A stretch of 64,000 nt of DNA from contig JAFVZT010000010.1 of NCBI GenBank assembly GCA_017508045.1, positions 1 through 64,000 on the forward strand, given 5' to 3'. Source of the stretch: Oscillospiraceae bacterium (lineage in GTDB: Bacteria; Bacillota; Clostridia; Oscillospirales; Oscillospiraceae). This document shows positions 50,577-60,391 of this stretch, in pieces. Within the stretch, counting starts at the first letter, position 1. Each line of letters begins with the position of its first letter. A program made the position numbers and the translations under genes. The notes below the pieces were generated by a model. That model searched no databases, had not been told where the DNA came from, and was given only the letters and a program-made list of their open reading frames with translations.

Positions 50577-51479
50577 TTAAAAGTTTTCCTTGCAGCCGGC
50601 GCAGTTGCCATGGGGCTTCATTTGCAGCTCCTGGCTTTTTAAGGTAACGGTGGTACAGGGCGGAACAGACTTTGTGATAAAGGCGCTGGCGCCGATAACA
50701 CAGCCCTGACCCACAACCGTTTCGCCACCCAAAATGGAGGCGTTGGCGTAAATGGTCACATTATCCTCAATAGTAGGATGGCGGCGCTTGCCCCGCAGGT
50801 TTTGCCCGCCCCGGGTGGACAAGCCGCCAAGGGTAACGCCCTGATAGATTTTTACATTTTCTCCGATAACGGTGGTTTCACCCACCACAATGCCGGTACC
50901 GTGGTCAATAAAGAAATACTTGCCGATGGTCGCACCGGGATGGATATCGATACCGGTAACGCTGTGGGCATATTCTGTCATAATTCTGGGAATCATGGGT
51001 ACTTTAAGGGTATACAATTCGTGAGCAAGACGGTATACCGTAATGGCAAACAGACCGGGATAGGAGAAAATCACCTCTGCCGTACCGGTTGCTGCCGGGT
51101 CGCCGTCATAGGCCGCCTGCAGATCTGTCTGCACCATATCCCGCACTGCAGGAATCCGCCGCAAAAACTCCAGGCAAATCTCCCTGGCATCCTCCTCGGT
51201 GCGCCCGTCCTCCTGAAATACCAGGGCTATCTGCCGGCTTAAATTGAACATTACATCTTCAATAAGTACGGACAGGTTATGCTTTGCGTTATAAATCCGA
51301 TAGTTTTTCTCCCGAAAATAACCGGGAAACACAATTCTGCGGAGCTTTTCAACTGTTTCAATTATAACATCCTTATCCGGCTGACGAAGGTTATCCATAG
51401 CGTCAATATCCCTGCCAACCCGGTAGTCCTCTAAAATCGCATCCACTACATTTTCAATTTCCTTCTGGACCTCTGCCAT
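50577..51479 (-). CDS. Serine O-acetyltransferase CysE/EpsC
   Basis: A 300-residue protein of the longer EpsC type. The N-terminal helical domain (about 1-165) is followed by a left-handed beta-helix of hexapeptide repeats: GIDIHPGATIGKYFFIDHGT, VVGETTVIGENVKIYQGVTL, and HPTIEDNVTIYANASILGG. The catalytic His/Asp are in IDHGTGI. The C-terminus ends with a CxxC-like GNCAGCKENF. It makes O-acetylserine for the divergently encoded CysK. Confidence 0.92.
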   Translation of the reverse strand: MAEVQKEIENVVDAILEDYRVGRDIDAMDNLRQPDKDVIIETVEKLRRIVFPGYFREKNYRIYNAKHNLSVLIEDVMFNLSRQIALVFQEDGRTEEDAREICLEFLRRIPAVRDMVQTDLQAAYDGDPAATGTAEVIFSYPGLFAITVYRLAHELYTLKVPMIPRIMTEYAHSVTGIDIHPGATIGKYFFIDHGTGIVVGETTVIGENVKIYQGVTLGGLSTRGGQNLRGKRRHPTIEDNVTIYANASILGGETVVGQGCVIGASAFITKSVPPCTTVTLKSQELQMKPHGNCAGCKENF

Positions 51480-51505
51480 TACCTCATCCCCTTCGCTTTT
51501 CTTGT

Positions 51506-51534
51506 TTTATACCACACCGCGCTCCACTTGTCAA
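51506..51534 (-). promoter_or_regulatory. cysE promoter
   Basis: TTGACA (51534-51529), 17-bp spacer, TATAAA (51511-51506) on the minus strand. Confidence 0.8.
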
Positions 51535-51543
51535 CAAATCCCA

Positions 51544-51573
51544 TTGACAAGCACGCGCCGGCCGTTATATAAT
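51544..51573 (+). promoter_or_regulatory. cysK promoter
   Basis: TTGACA (51544-51549), 18-bp spacer, TATAAT (51568-51573). The -35 boxes of cysE and cysK are only 9 bp apart, so one regulator could control both. Confidence 0.8.
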
Positions 51574-51601
51574 CCCAGTATCCTATTCAGGAGGTATCCC
51601 T

Positions 51602-52534
51602 ATGGGACGCATTTATACATCTGCCCAGCAGCTGATCGGCAATACGCCGCTGCTGGAGCTAAATAACATCGCCGCAAAAATGCAGCTTCAAGCCAGAATT
51701 TTAGCAAAGCTGGAGTGCAAAAACCCCGGCGGCTCTGCCAAGGACCGGATTGCTCTGAGCATGATTGAAGACGCAGAGAAAAAAGGTCTTTTAAAGCCGG
51801 GCAGCACCATCATCGAGCCTACCTCCGGAAATACCGGCATCGGTCTTGCCATGGTTGCCGCCTGTCGGGGATACCGTGTAATCATCGTAATGCCGGATTC
51901 CATGAGCTTGGAACGCCGTCTTTTGATGGGTGCTTACGGTGCAGAGCTGATACTGACTCCCGGTGCTAAGGGCATGCGGGGGGCTATTGAAGAAGCAATG
52001 TCCCTTGCCGAAAAAATCCCGGACAGCTTTATTCCCGGTCAGTTCGACAACCCCGCCAACCCTGCCGTCCACGCAGCCACCACAGGACCGGAAATCTGGA
52101 ACGACACCGACGGCAAGCTGGACATTTTTGTAGCAGGCGTAGGCACAGGCGGCACATTAACCGGCGTTGGTGAATACCTGAAAGACAAAAATCCCAGCAT
52201 TCAAATCGTTGCGGTAGAGCCTGCCGCTTCTCCCCTTTTGTCTAAGGGGCTTGCGGGGTCCCACGGTCTACAGGGAATCGGTGCAAATTTTGTACCCAGC
52301 GTACTCAACACAAAAATCTACGACGAAATTCTTCCGGTTACCGAGGAGCAGGCCTACGCCGCGGGACGCCTTTTGGCAGGCACTGAGGGCATTTTAGCCG
52401 GTACTTCCTCCGGTGCAGCCCTGCACGCCGCCATCACCCTTGCCAAGCGCCCGGAAAACGCAGAAAAAACGGTGGTTGTGCTTCTTCCGGACACCGGCGA
52501 GCGCTATTTATCCACGCCTATGTTTTGCCAATAA
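51602..52534 (+). CDS. Cysteine synthase A CysK
   Basis: A 310-residue PLP enzyme that replaces the acetyl group of O-acetylserine with sulfide. The PLP Lys is in NPGGSAKDRIAL, the substrate loop is PTSGNTGIGLA, the phosphate cradle is GVGTGGTLTGVG, and the C-terminal Ser is in GTSSGAA. AGGAGG precedes ATG 51602. It pairs functionally with the divergent cysE. Confidence 0.95.
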   Translation: MGRIYTSAQQLIGNTPLLELNNIAAKMQLQARILAKLECKNPGGSAKDRIALSMIEDAEKKGLLKPGSTIIEPTSGNTGIGLAMVAACRGYRVIIVMPDSMSLERRLLMGAYGAELILTPGAKGMRGAIEEAMSLAEKIPDSFIPGQFDNPANPAVHAATTGPEIWNDTDGKLDIFVAGVGTGGTLTGVGEYLKDKNPSIQIVAVEPAASPLLSKGLAGSHGLQGIGANFVPSVLNTKIYDEILPVTEEQAYAAGRLLAGTEGILAGTSSGAALHAAITLAKRPENAEKTVVVLLPDTGERYLSTPMFCQ

Positions 52535-52543
52535 GAAAACGCG

Positions 52544-52580
52544 CCTCCCAAGCAAAGATGCTTGGGAGGTGATTTTTATT
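52544..52580. terminator. Terminator between cysK and murA
   Basis: Stem CCTCCCAAGC/GCTTGGGAGG (52544-52553/52560-52569) followed by TGATTTTTATT. Confidence 0.88.
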
Positions 52581-52582
52581 AA

Positions 52583-53848
52583 TCAGTCTTCCATACGGAC
52601 AATCTGCGCGCCCAAATCCTTCAGCTTTTGGACGATGTTTTCGTAGCCACGCTCCACAAAATGGGCATTGCATACAACGGTTTTTCCCTCTGCCGCCAGA
52701 CCGGCAATAATCAGTGCCGCACCTGCACGCAGGTCATGGGCGGAAACCTCTGCGCCGTAAAGCTTTTCGTGGCCGGTAACCATGGCTGTTTTCCCGTTAA
52801 TCATAATCTCGGCGCCCATTTCCTGCAGCTCCGTGCAATAGCCGAAGAAACGGGTTTCATAAACATTTTCCGTCAAACGGCTCACGCCATCTGCCAACGC
52901 CATACACACGCAAATCTGCGCCTGCATATCCGTGGGGAAGCCGGGATACGGGTGGGTCTTAACCGTACAGCAGCTCAGCCGTCCCTGAGAACGAATCCGA
53001 ATAGAATCATCATAGTTAATAATATTTACGCCCATTTCCTGCAGCTTGGAGGTAATGCAGTCCATGTGCTTGGGAATAACGTTTTTAACCAGAACATTAC
53101 CGCCGGTGGCTGCCACCGCCGCTAAGTATGTGCCGGCTTCGATTTGGTCGGGAATAATGGCATATGTACCGCCCTGCAGGCTTTCCACACCACGGATTTT
53201 TACCGTATCCGTACCGGCACCGGAAATATTGGCACCCATGGTGTTCAAAAAGTTCGCCAAATCCACGATGTGAGGCTCTTTCGCCGCATTCTCAATCACT
53301 GTCTGACCGGGGATCAAGGTTGCCGCCATGATAATGTTAACCGTTGCGCCTACGGATACCACGTCAAGACTGATGCGGTTTCCACGCAGTCCCTCAGTCC
53401 CGGTTTTTAGGTTTACATAATCTTCCGTTTCCTCTACATCGGCGCCCAGCAGACGAAAACCCTTAATGTGCTGGTCAATGGGACGGGATGCAAAGTTACA
53501 GCCGCCGGGCAGAGCGACATTTGCTTTTCCGAAACGGCCCATCAATGCGCCCATCAGGTAATAGCTGGCGCGCATTTTCCGAACCAGCTCCGCATTGGGA
53601 CAGGTTTCGGTAATATTGGTACAGTCCAACACAATGGTGCCGGGCGCTTCCCGGGTGACAACCGCGCCAATATCCTGCAGAATATTCAACAAAATCCGAA
53701 CATCGGAAATATCGGGAACGTTTTCAACACGGCATTTGCCGCGAACCAAAATCGCTGCGGGCAAAATAGCCACTGCGGCATTTTTCGCACCGCTGATGGT
53801 AACCTCGCCGGATAACGGACGGGCACCTGTAATTTCATATCTAGCCAA
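52583..53848 (-). CDS. UDP-GlcNAc 1-carboxyvinyltransferase MurA
   Basis: A 421-residue inside-out barrel that commits UDP-GlcNAc to peptidoglycan. ITISGAKNAAVAILPA-type N-terminus (SGAKNAAVAI) holds the conserved Lys/Asn. Other motifs are MRASYYLMGALMGRFGKA and ALPGGCNFASRPIDQH, where the catalytic loop Cys is present as GGCNFASRP. The gene has its own promoter. Clostridia often have two MurA enzymes; which paralogue this is cannot be told. Confidence 0.93.
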   Translation of the reverse strand: MARYEITGARPLSGEVTISGAKNAAVAILPAAILVRGKCRVENVPDISDVRILLNILQDIGAVVTREAPGTIVLDCTNITETCPNAELVRKMRASYYLMGALMGRFGKANVALPGGCNFASRPIDQHIKGFRLLGADVEETEDYVNLKTGTEGLRGNRISLDVVSVGATVNIIMAATLIPGQTVIENAAKEPHIVDLANFLNTMGANISGAGTDTVKIRGVESLQGGTYAIIPDQIEAGTYLAAVAATGGNVLVKNVIPKHMDCITSKLQEMGVNIINYDDSIRIRSQGRLSCCTVKTHPYPGFPTDMQAQICVCMALADGVSRLTENVYETRFFGYCTELQEMGAEIMINGKTAMVTGHEKLYGAEVSAHDLRAGAALIIAGLAAEGKTVVCNAHFVERGYENIVQKLKDLGAQIVRMED

Positions 53849-53888
53849 GGAAGATCCTCTCCTTGCGAATTATTCATAGAACATCGAA

Positions 53889-53917
53889 ATTATACCACAT
53901 GCATGTCGTTATGTAAA
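53889..53917 (-). promoter_or_regulatory. murA promoter
   Basis: TTTACA (53917-53912), 17-bp spacer, TATAAT (53894-53889) on the minus strand. Confidence 0.75.
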
Positions 53918-53934
53918 GTACAATTTTACGCACA

Positions 53935-55224
53935 TTATCTGCGTAATCCCTTTGGATAATGGTTTTTCAGAACAATTCCGTCCCCTTTTCCCCATCCGAT
54001 GCCATAGCCGTCTACCGTTACAAGACACCAGCCCTTTTCAGAAGAAGGCAAGGTTTCTCCATGAAGATAGGCCTTAATTTCCCGGCTTTCTGCCGGCATA
54101 TCCTGTACAGTCTTGGCTGTTTTCAGCCACAATGCCAATGCGTGGGCAGGCTCAAAGCGGTCTTTTTTTATCTCACCCAGCTCCAGTCCCGGTCTTAATA
54201 CCTTAACGCCACGAATATCCGGCATTTCCGCCGGTGCCCAGTACAGACTCTGCCCGAAAAGCACCGCTTTGCCCTCAGGCAGGGAAATCTCCATGGAATC
54301 GGCAAAGCTTTGCCAGGGTTTTGGCAAGGCAGCTGTTTGGGGCTTCTCAAAAGAATCTGTCTTATCCCCTGCTCTTTGCAGCACTGCGGCAAAATGTCCT
54401 TCACCCCGCAGCTTATGCGGCCACAGACGGAAGCAGCCGTCGCCGCTTTTCGTAAACCAAGGCGCATCCACCGTCACAGCAGAGAAATCCGGATTCTCCT
54501 GCAAAAAGTGGGTGATGACCTCCTCGTTTTCCTGGGATGCAAAGGTGCAGGTGGAATACACCAGTCGTCCTCCCGGGCGCACCAAACACGCACCGGAGCG
54601 CAAAATCTCTGCCTGCCGCCTGGCGCACATCTCCACAGTTTCCGGACTCCAGTCCGTAACTGCTGCCTCCTCCTTCCGGAACATGCCCTCACCGGAACAG
54701 GGCGCATCAACCAAAACCCGGTCAAAATATCCCGGATACCGCTGTGCCAGGGCTTGAGGGTGTTCATTGGTAACCAGAGCGTTGGGAACTCCCAGCCGTT
54801 CTATATTTCTGCTGAGAATTTTTGCCCGCTTGGGATTGATTTCGTTACACAGCAAAAAGCCGCGTCCATCCATTCTTCCGGCAATCTGTGTTGTTTTTCC
54901 GCCGGGCGCAGCGCACAAATCACATACTCTTTCTCCCGGCTGAGGCTGCAAAAGTGCCACCGGCGCCATGGCACTGGCCTCCTGTAAATAGTATACGCCT
55001 GCTTCGTGATATGGGTGCAAACCGGGGCGACTCTCCGGGTCATAGTAATACCCCATTTCCTCCCAGGGCACCGGCTCCTGCGAAAAAGGCAGGGCCATAG
55101 GCTTTGCCTTCAGTGGATTAAACCGCAACGCCACCGCCCTCGGGCTTTCCAGACTCTTTATAAAAGCCGGGAACTCCTGTCCCAGCTGTTTTTGTATTCT
55201 TTCTAAAAATGCTTCCGGCAGCAT
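53935..55224 (-). CDS. RsmF-like rRNA m5C methyltransferase
   Basis: A 429-residue Nol1/Nop2/Sun-family protein. SAM-binding motif CDLCAAPGGKTTQIA (about 95-110), catalytic cysteines in DAPCSGEGMFRK and VYSTCTFA, and a C-terminal PUA-like part with FEPAHALALWL and GYGIGWGKGDG. The layout matches RsmF/YebU enzymes that methylate 16S rRNA cytosines. Exact target position is inferred. Confidence 0.88.
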   Translation of the reverse strand: MLPEAFLERIQKQLGQEFPAFIKSLESPRAVALRFNPLKAKPMALPFSQEPVPWEEMGYYYDPESRPGLHPYHEAGVYYLQEASAMAPVALLQPQPGERVCDLCAAPGGKTTQIAGRMDGRGFLLCNEINPKRAKILSRNIERLGVPNALVTNEHPQALAQRYPGYFDRVLVDAPCSGEGMFRKEEAAVTDWSPETVEMCARRQAEILRSGACLVRPGGRLVYSTCTFASQENEEVITHFLQENPDFSAVTVDAPWFTKSGDGCFRLWPHKLRGEGHFAAVLQRAGDKTDSFEKPQTAALPKPWQSFADSMEISLPEGKAVLFGQSLYWAPAEMPDIRGVKVLRPGLELGEIKKDRFEPAHALALWLKTAKTVQDMPAESREIKAYLHGETLPSSEKGWCLVTVDGYGIGWGKGDGIVLKNHYPKGLRR

Positions 55225-55260
55225 AGAAAGCCCCCTTTCTGATTTTTATTATCATACCAC

Positions 55261-55294
55261 AAAACAGCGGTGCAGAGCAAGTACTCTGCACCGC
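55261..55294. terminator. Terminator of the EF-G-like gene
   Basis: Stem GCGGTGCAGAG/CTCTGCACCGC (55267-55277/55284-55294) with a 6-nt loop. The minus-strand tail is TGTTTTG. Confidence 0.8.
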
Positions 55295-55302
55295 TTTTGA
55301 TT

Positions 55303-57369
55303 TTATTCTTCGTCCTTCTTGGCTTCGTCAATAATCTTCTGCTGATTTGCCTTAGGCACTTCCTCGTAACGGACAAACTCCATTGTGAAGGAGCCGCGGG
55401 CCTGGGTCATCGCCCGCAGGTCAATGGCGTAGCTGCTCATCTCTGCCATAGGAACCTCGGCCTCAATTACGGTGTTGCCGTCAGCATCGGGATTCATACC
55501 CAGAGGACGGCCGCGGCGCTTGCTCAGATCGCCCATCACATCGCCCACATAGTCCTCGGGAACCGTAACTGCCAGCGCACCAATAGGTTCAAGCAGGGTA
55601 GGTCCGGCATTGGGCATAGCCTCCTTAAAGGCCAAAATAGCCGCCAGCTTAAAGGCCATTTCGTTGGAGTCTACAGGGTGGTAGGAGCCGTCATACAAAA
55701 CGGCCTTCAGACCAACCATAGGATAGCCTGCCAACGGACCCTTTTGCACCGCTTCCTGAATACCCTTTTCTACCGCAGGATAGAAGTTCTTAGGCACAGA
55801 GCCACCGAACACTTCCTCGGCAAAAATCAGCTCGTCCTGCTCCTCCTGAGGCTCAAAACGCACCCAGACATCGCCAAACTGGCCGCTGCCGCCGGTCTGC
55901 TTCTTATGACGGCCATGGGCTTGGACAGTCTTCTTAATCTTCTCACGGTAAGCAACCTTTGCCGGACTCAGTACGGCATCCACACCGAATCGGCTCTTCA
56001 GCTTCGCCACCAGCACATCCAGCTGCTGATCGCCCATACCGGAGATAACCAACTGTTTGGTTTCTGCGTTGTTCTCTAACTTAAAGGAGGGGTCTTCCTC
56101 GTTGAGTCTGTTCAGGCCCGCAGCCACTTTCTCTTCCTGACCCTTTGTCTTGGGAGCAATTGCCATTGAGTAGCAGGCAGGAGCATAGGGCAGACCCTTC
56201 AGGCTGACCACCTTGCGGGTATCGCAAAGCGTATCGCCGGTTTTTACCTTATCCATCTTGCCGATGGCACCGATATCGCCGCAGGAAAGCTCTTTAACCT
56301 CTGTTGCTTTCTTGCCGCACATAGAGTACAGACGACCAAGCTTTTCCGTTTCACCGGTGCGGGCGTTAACCAAAACGGTATCGGAATTGATTGTTCCGGA
56401 GAATACCTTAACAAAGGAGTACTTGCCGTACTGGTCGGAAACCGTCTTCCAGACAAAGGCGGAGGGAACGCCGCCGGGAGAAACAACAAATTCCTCGGTA
56501 GTGCCATCTGCCAGAATTGCCTTATGATAGTTGCCCTCTATGGGGTTGGGGAACAGATCAATGATGTGATCCATCAGCATCAGGCTTCCCAAGCAAGTAA
56601 CGCCGGAGCCGCACAGAACAGGATACAGGGTGTGATCCAGAACGCCCTTGTGCATACCCTTAATCATCTCGGCATAGGTGAAGTCCTCACCGCCAAAGAA
56701 CTTATCCATAAATTCGTCGCTGGTTTCTGCAACAGATTCCTTCAAGGCATCATTAAACTCGGTAATCACATCTTCCTTGCCTTCGGGAACAGCAATTTCC
56801 ACACGCTTAAGGCTCTGCATCTCATAAGCCCGCTTGTTCAGCACATCGATAATACCGGTAACCTTGCGGTTGGCATCCCAAATGGGTACAACCACGGGAG
56901 CAATCTTATTGCCGTACTTTTCACGCAGGGCGTTGAAGGTTGCATTATAGTCGGAATTTTCCTCGTCCACCTTGGAGATGTAGACAATACGGGGCATATT
57001 ACGGTCCTCGCAATATTTCCACGCCTTTTCAAAGCCAACGGTGATACCGTCCTTTGCAGAGCAGACCAAAATAGCCGCATCCGCTGCACGAAGGGCTTCT
57101 ACAACCGCACCGGAGAAGTCAAAGCCACCGGGAGTATCCAACAGATTGATCTTAATACCCTTGTACTCCAGCGGCACAACTGCGGTGGAAATGGAAATAT
57201 TACGCTTGATCTCCTCCGGATCGTAATCACAAACGGTGTTGCCGTCGGCATTTTTGCCGATACGGTCGATAACTCCGGTCATATAAAGCAGGCTTTCTGC
57301 CAGGGCAGTTTTACCGCTGCCGCTGTGGCCCAGCAGGCAAATATTACGAATGGAATTGGCTGTGTACAT
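55303..57369 (-). CDS. EF-G-like translational GTPase paralogue
   Basis: Start ATG 57369 (AGGAG upstream); longer extension would run into the promoter. The 688-residue protein has all EF-G domains: GTPase (about 1-270), OB (about 290-380), III, IV (LSPAKVAYREKIKKTVQAHG) and V. G1 is GHSGSGKT, but G3 reads DTPGGFDF (78-85), with Gly for the catalytic His of DTPGH, and G4 reads SKVD (132-135) instead of NKxD. It belongs to the EF-G-like group found beside the true EF-G in many bacteria. Function is not known; ribosome rescue or regulation is possible. Confidence 0.88.
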   Translation of the reverse strand: MYTANSIRNICLLGHSGSGKTALAESLLYMTGVIDRIGKNADGNTVCDYDPEEIKRNISISTAVVPLEYKGIKINLLDTPGGFDFSGAVVEALRAADAAILVCSAKDGITVGFEKAWKYCEDRNMPRIVYISKVDEENSDYNATFNALREKYGNKIAPVVVPIWDANRKVTGIIDVLNKRAYEMQSLKRVEIAVPEGKEDVITEFNDALKESVAETSDEFMDKFFGGEDFTYAEMIKGMHKGVLDHTLYPVLCGSGVTCLGSLMLMDHIIDLFPNPIEGNYHKAILADGTTEEFVVSPGGVPSAFVWKTVSDQYGKYSFVKVFSGTINSDTVLVNARTGETEKLGRLYSMCGKKATEVKELSCGDIGAIGKMDKVKTGDTLCDTRKVVSLKGLPYAPACYSMAIAPKTKGQEEKVAAGLNRLNEEDPSFKLENNAETKQLVISGMGDQQLDVLVAKLKSRFGVDAVLSPAKVAYREKIKKTVQAHGRHKKQTGGSGQFGDVWVRFEPQEEQDELIFAEEVFGGSVPKNFYPAVEKGIQEAVQKGPLAGYPMVGLKAVLYDGSYHPVDSNEMAFKLAAILAFKEAMPNAGPTLLEPIGALAVTVPEDYVGDVMGDLSKRRGRPLGMNPDADGNTVIEAEVPMAEMSSYAIDLRAMTQARGSFTMEFVRYEEVPKANQQKIIDEAKKDEE

Positions 57370-57445
57370 ATGTAATGAATCTCCTTTCAGGGAAGGCTTT
57401 TGCCCTCCGTCGGTCATGTATGGCGCCCAGCACCACAATAAGGAC

Positions 57446-57474
57446 ATTATACACGAAATGTATGTAAATTTCAA
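57446..57474 (-). promoter_or_regulatory. EF-G-like gene promoter
   Basis: TTGAAA (57474-57469), 17-bp spacer, TATAAT (57451-57446) on the minus strand. Confidence 0.8.
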
Positions 57475-57516
57475 TGGCTATTTTGTCATTTTTGTTAATT
57501 TTGTAAGAAGGTATAC

Positions 57517-57552
57517 AAAAAGAGCGCATTGCATACGCAATACGCTCTTTTA
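57517..57552 (-). terminator. End of the ribosomal protein operon
   Basis: Stem AAAGAGCGCATTGC with GCAATACGCTCTTT and a short loop, followed on the minus strand by TTTTTG. Confidence 0.85.
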
Positions 57553-57568
57553 TTTTTTGTTAACCGGA

Positions 57569-57910
57569 TTACACCAGCTCGATAACTGCCATTTCAGCAG
57601 CATCGCCGCGGCGAGCGCCGGTACGAGTTACTCTGGTATAGCCGCCGTTGCGGTCAGCATACTTGGGAGCGATCTCTTTAAACAGCTTCTGTACCACGTC
57701 TTCCTTGGTGACAAAAGCCATTGCTCTGCGGTAAGCAGCCAGGTTGCCCTTCTTGCCCAGGGTGATCATCTTCTCCACCACAGGCTGTACTTCCTTAGCA
57801 CGGTAGAAGGTGGTCTCCATTTTGCCGTTTTCCAGCAGATCGGTGACCTGCTGACGCAGCAGGGCTTTTCTCTGTGCGCTGGTCTTACCCAGCTTACGAG
57901 TGCCGAACAT
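57569..57910 (-). CDS. Ribosomal protein L17
   Basis: A 113-residue large-subunit protein with N-terminus [20 protein letters not shown] and the terminal [20 protein letters not shown]. Last gene of the alpha operon, 19 bp after rpoA, followed by a terminator. Confidence 0.97.
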   Translation of the reverse strand: MFGTRKLGKTSAQRKALLRQQVTDLLENGKMETTFYRAKEVQPVVEKMITLGKKGNLAAYRRAMAFVTKEDVVQKLFKEIAPKYADRNGGYTRVTRTGARRGDAAEMAVIELV

Positions 57911-57929
57911 AAGCGTTTCCTCCTAATAA

Positions 57930-58889
57930 TCAGTTGTTACTGCCAGAATCCTCGCTGGCCAGGGACAGACCCATCATTTCCAGCTTCTTCTGTACCTCGT
58001 CCAGGGACTTCTTGCCCATGTTGCGAACCTTCATCATATCCTCACCGGTCTTGCTGATCAAATCTGCAACGGTGTTGATATTGGCGCGCTTCAGGCAGTT
58101 GAAGCTGCGGACAGACAGATCCAGCTCATCAATGGTCATGGACAGCTTGGTATCGGGGCTGCTGGCAACCTTCTCAACCACGGTGGAACCGGCGCTGGCT
58201 GTATCAGACAGGTTGGTAAATACCGTCAAATGGTCGGAAAGGATTCTTGCGCCCAAAGACACAGCGTCCTTAGCAGAGATGGTGGAATTGGTCCAGACCT
58301 CAAGGGTCAGCTTGTCAAAATCGGTCTTGTCACCAACGCGGGTGGGCTCCACCGAATAATTTACCTTGGTAACAGGGGAATAGATGGAGTCGATGGGAAT
58401 CACACCGATAACCGTCTGCGCAGTCTTGTTCCGCTCGGCAGGGACATAACCTCTGCCCTGGGACAAGGTGATTTCCATATTAAATGTTGCGTCTGCGCCC
58501 AGAGTGCAGATATGCAGCTCAGGGTTCAGAATTTCAACCTCACCGTCTGCCTTGATGTCCCCGGCTGTGACCTCACAGGGGCCGACTGCATCGATGTAAA
58601 CAGTCTTGATGCCCTGGCTGTGCAGCTTCAGGATCAGGCGCTTTACATTCAAAACAATCTCGGTAACATCCTCGGTAACACCGGCAATGGTGGAAAACTC
58701 ATGCTGTACACCGGCAATTTTCACAGATGTAGCAGCATAGCCGGGCAAGCTGGACAGCAAAATCCGGCGCAGGGAGTTGCCCAATGTCATACCGTAACCG
58801 CGCTCCAGGGGCTCTACAACATACTTGCCGTAGGAGACATCCTCCGCGGAATCAAAACAGGTAATGCGAGGCTTTTCAATTTCTACCAT
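57930..58889 (-). CDS. RNA polymerase alpha subunit
   Basis: A 319-residue protein. The N-terminal assembly domain (about 1-230) has [20 protein letters not shown]; the C-terminal DNA- and activator-binding domain (about 245-310) has [20 protein letters not shown] and [11 protein letters not shown]. Normal length and order in the alpha operon. Its 81-bp leader after rpsD holds a strong hairpin. Confidence 0.97.
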   Translation of the reverse strand: MVEIEKPRITCFDSAEDVSYGKYVVEPLERGYGMTLGNSLRRILLSSLPGYAATSVKIAGVQHEFSTIAGVTEDVTEIVLNVKRLILKLHSQGIKTVYIDAVGPCEVTAGDIKADGEVEILNPELHICTLGADATFNMEITLSQGRGYVPAERNKTAQTVIGVIPIDSIYSPVTKVNYSVEPTRVGDKTDFDKLTLEVWTNSTISAKDAVSLGARILSDHLTVFTNLSDTASAGSTVVEKVASSPDTKLSMTIDELDLSVRSFNCLKRANINTVADLISKTGEDMMKVRNMGKKSLDEVQKKLEMMGLSLASEDSGSNN

Positions 58890-58913
58890 AGAATCTTAAC
58901 CCTCCTTCTTAAG

Positions 58914-58940
58914 TGTGTGGGGTGTAGAATGCACCCCACA
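58914..58940 (-). other. Hairpin in the rpsD-rpoA gap
   Basis: Stem TGTGGGGTG with CACCCCACA around a 7-nt loop. No T tract. Possibly a translation or mRNA-stability element for rpoA; S4 autoregulation is an untested option. Confidence 0.5.
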
Positions 58941-58970
58941 AATGCACATAGCAAACAATCAGGGTGTCGA

Positions 58971-59567
58971 TTATCTGGAGTACAACTCGACGATGAGGTG
59001 AACTGCAATCTCGAAGTCAATGTCAGCCTGAGTGGGCATAGCCACAACCTTGCCGACCAGATTGTTCTTATCGCGATCCAACCACTTGGGAGCTGCAACA
59101 AAAGTATCGTCTTCCTTCAGCTTCTTAAAGAAAGCATTGGAAACGCTCTTCTCGCAGACAGCGACGACATCACCGGGCTTGACCAGATAGCTGGGGATGT
59201 TTACACGGTTGCCATTTACGGTGAAATGACCGTGGTTAACCAGCTGACGGGCCTGGCGACGGGAGTTAGCAAAGCCCAGACGATACACAACGTTGTCCAG
59301 TCTGCGCTCAACGAAGGTCAGCAGCACTTCACCGGTGTTGCCTTCAGCGCGGGTAGCCTTGTCGTAGTAGTTCCGGAACTGCTTTTCCTGGATGCCGTAC
59401 ACAAATTTAACCTTCTGCTTCTCAGTCAACTGAGCAGCGTACTCGGATTTCTTTGCTCTTCTCTGACCGCCGGGGTTCTTGTTGGAAGTCTTGGAGTAAC
59501 CCATTGCGGCAGGAGAAACGCCCAGCGTTCTGCAACGCTTCAGCACGGGCTGCATATTTTTAGCCAT
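58971..59567 (-). CDS. Ribosomal protein S4
   Basis: A 198-residue 16S rRNA-binding assembly protein with ERRLDNVVYRLGFANSRRQA and the S4 domain GHFTVNGNRVNIPSYLVKPG. The N-terminus lacks a zinc-type Cys cluster. It lies between rpsK and rpoA as in other Firmicutes. Confidence 0.97.
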   Translation of the reverse strand: MAKNMQPVLKRCRTLGVSPAAMGYSKTSNKNPGGQRRAKKSEYAAQLTEKQKVKFVYGIQEKQFRNYYDKATRAEGNTGEVLLTFVERRLDNVVYRLGFANSRRQARQLVNHGHFTVNGNRVNIPSYLVKPGDVVAVCEKSVSNAFFKKLKEDDTFVAAPKWLDRDKNNLVGKVVAMPTQADIDFEIAVHLIVELYSR

Positions 59568-59591
59568 ATCGTAAATTCCTCCTATGCAAAA

Positions 59592-59987
59592 TCAGACACG
59601 ACGTCTTTTGGGGGGACGGCAGCCATTGTGAGGAATGGGTGTGACGTCCTTAATCATAACGACTTCCAGACCTGCGGACTGGAGTGCGCGGATAGCAGCC
59701 TCACGTCCCTGGCCGGGGCCCTTGACGTAGACTTCAACGGTCTTCAGACCGAATTCCATTGCAGCCTTGGCAGCGGTTTCTGCTGCGGTCTGGGCTGCAA
59801 AAGGGGTGGACTTACGGGAACCACGGAAGCCCAAACCGCCGGAGGAAGCCCAAGACAGGGCGTTGCCTTCCAGGTCAGTAATGGTGACCATGGTGTTGTT
59901 GAAAGAGGAACGGATATGTGCCGCGCCCTTTTCAACTACTTTGCGCTCTCTGCGGCGCTTTACAACTTTCTTAGTAGCCTTAGCCAT
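59592..59987 (-). CDS. Ribosomal protein S11
   Basis: A 131-residue protein with [34 protein letters not shown] and the C-terminal [13 protein letters not shown]. 15 bp after rpsM. Confidence 0.97.
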   Translation of the reverse strand: MAKATKKVVKRRRERKVVEKGAAHIRSSFNNTMVTITDLEGNALSWASSGGLGFRGSRKSTPFAAQTAAETAAKAAMEFGLKTVEVYVKGPGQGREAAIRALQSAGLEVVMIKDVTPIPHNGCRPPKRRRV

Positions 59988-60002
59988 GTTACATATCCCT
60001 CC

Positions 60003-60371
60003 TTACTTCTTCTTGTTTGCGATGGTCTTCTTCGGACCCTTACGGGTACGAGCATTTGTCTTTGTACGCTGGCCATGCACAGGCAGGCCACGACGATGAC
60101 GCAGACCACGGTAGCAACCGATTTCGCTGAGGCGCTTGATGTTCATAGCGATCTCACGACGCAGGTCACCCTCAATGGTGTAGTTATGCTCAATAGCCTC
60201 ACGCAGCAGTGCTTCCTGATCCTCGGTCAGATCCTTGACGCGGGTGTCGGGATCGATTTTGGTGGTCTCCAGAACCTTTGCTGCACGGGCAGGTCCGATG
60301 CCGTAGATATAAGTCAGCGCAACCTCAATCCGCTTTTCACGGGGCAGGTCAATACCAGATATACGAGCCAT
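60003..60371 (-). CDS. Ribosomal protein S13
   Basis: A 122-residue protein with [20 protein letters not shown], the helix-hairpin-helix [11 protein letters not shown] and the C-terminal [20 protein letters not shown]. It contacts the 30S head and 50S bridge. Confidence 0.97.
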   Translation of the reverse strand: MARISGIDLPREKRIEVALTYIYGIGPARAAKVLETTKIDPDTRVKDLTEDQEALLREAIEHNYTIEGDLRREIAMNIKRLSEIGCYRGLRHRRGLPVHGQRTKTNARTRKGPKKTIANKKK

Positions 60372-60391
60372 AAACTTTTCAGCACCTCCAA

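Noticed and set aside
55303..57369. Tetracycline-resistance ribosomal protection protein or the main EF-G
   Set aside because: It lacks DTPGH and NKxD and is not next to rpsL/rpsG or tuf; it fits the EF-G-like paralogue group better.
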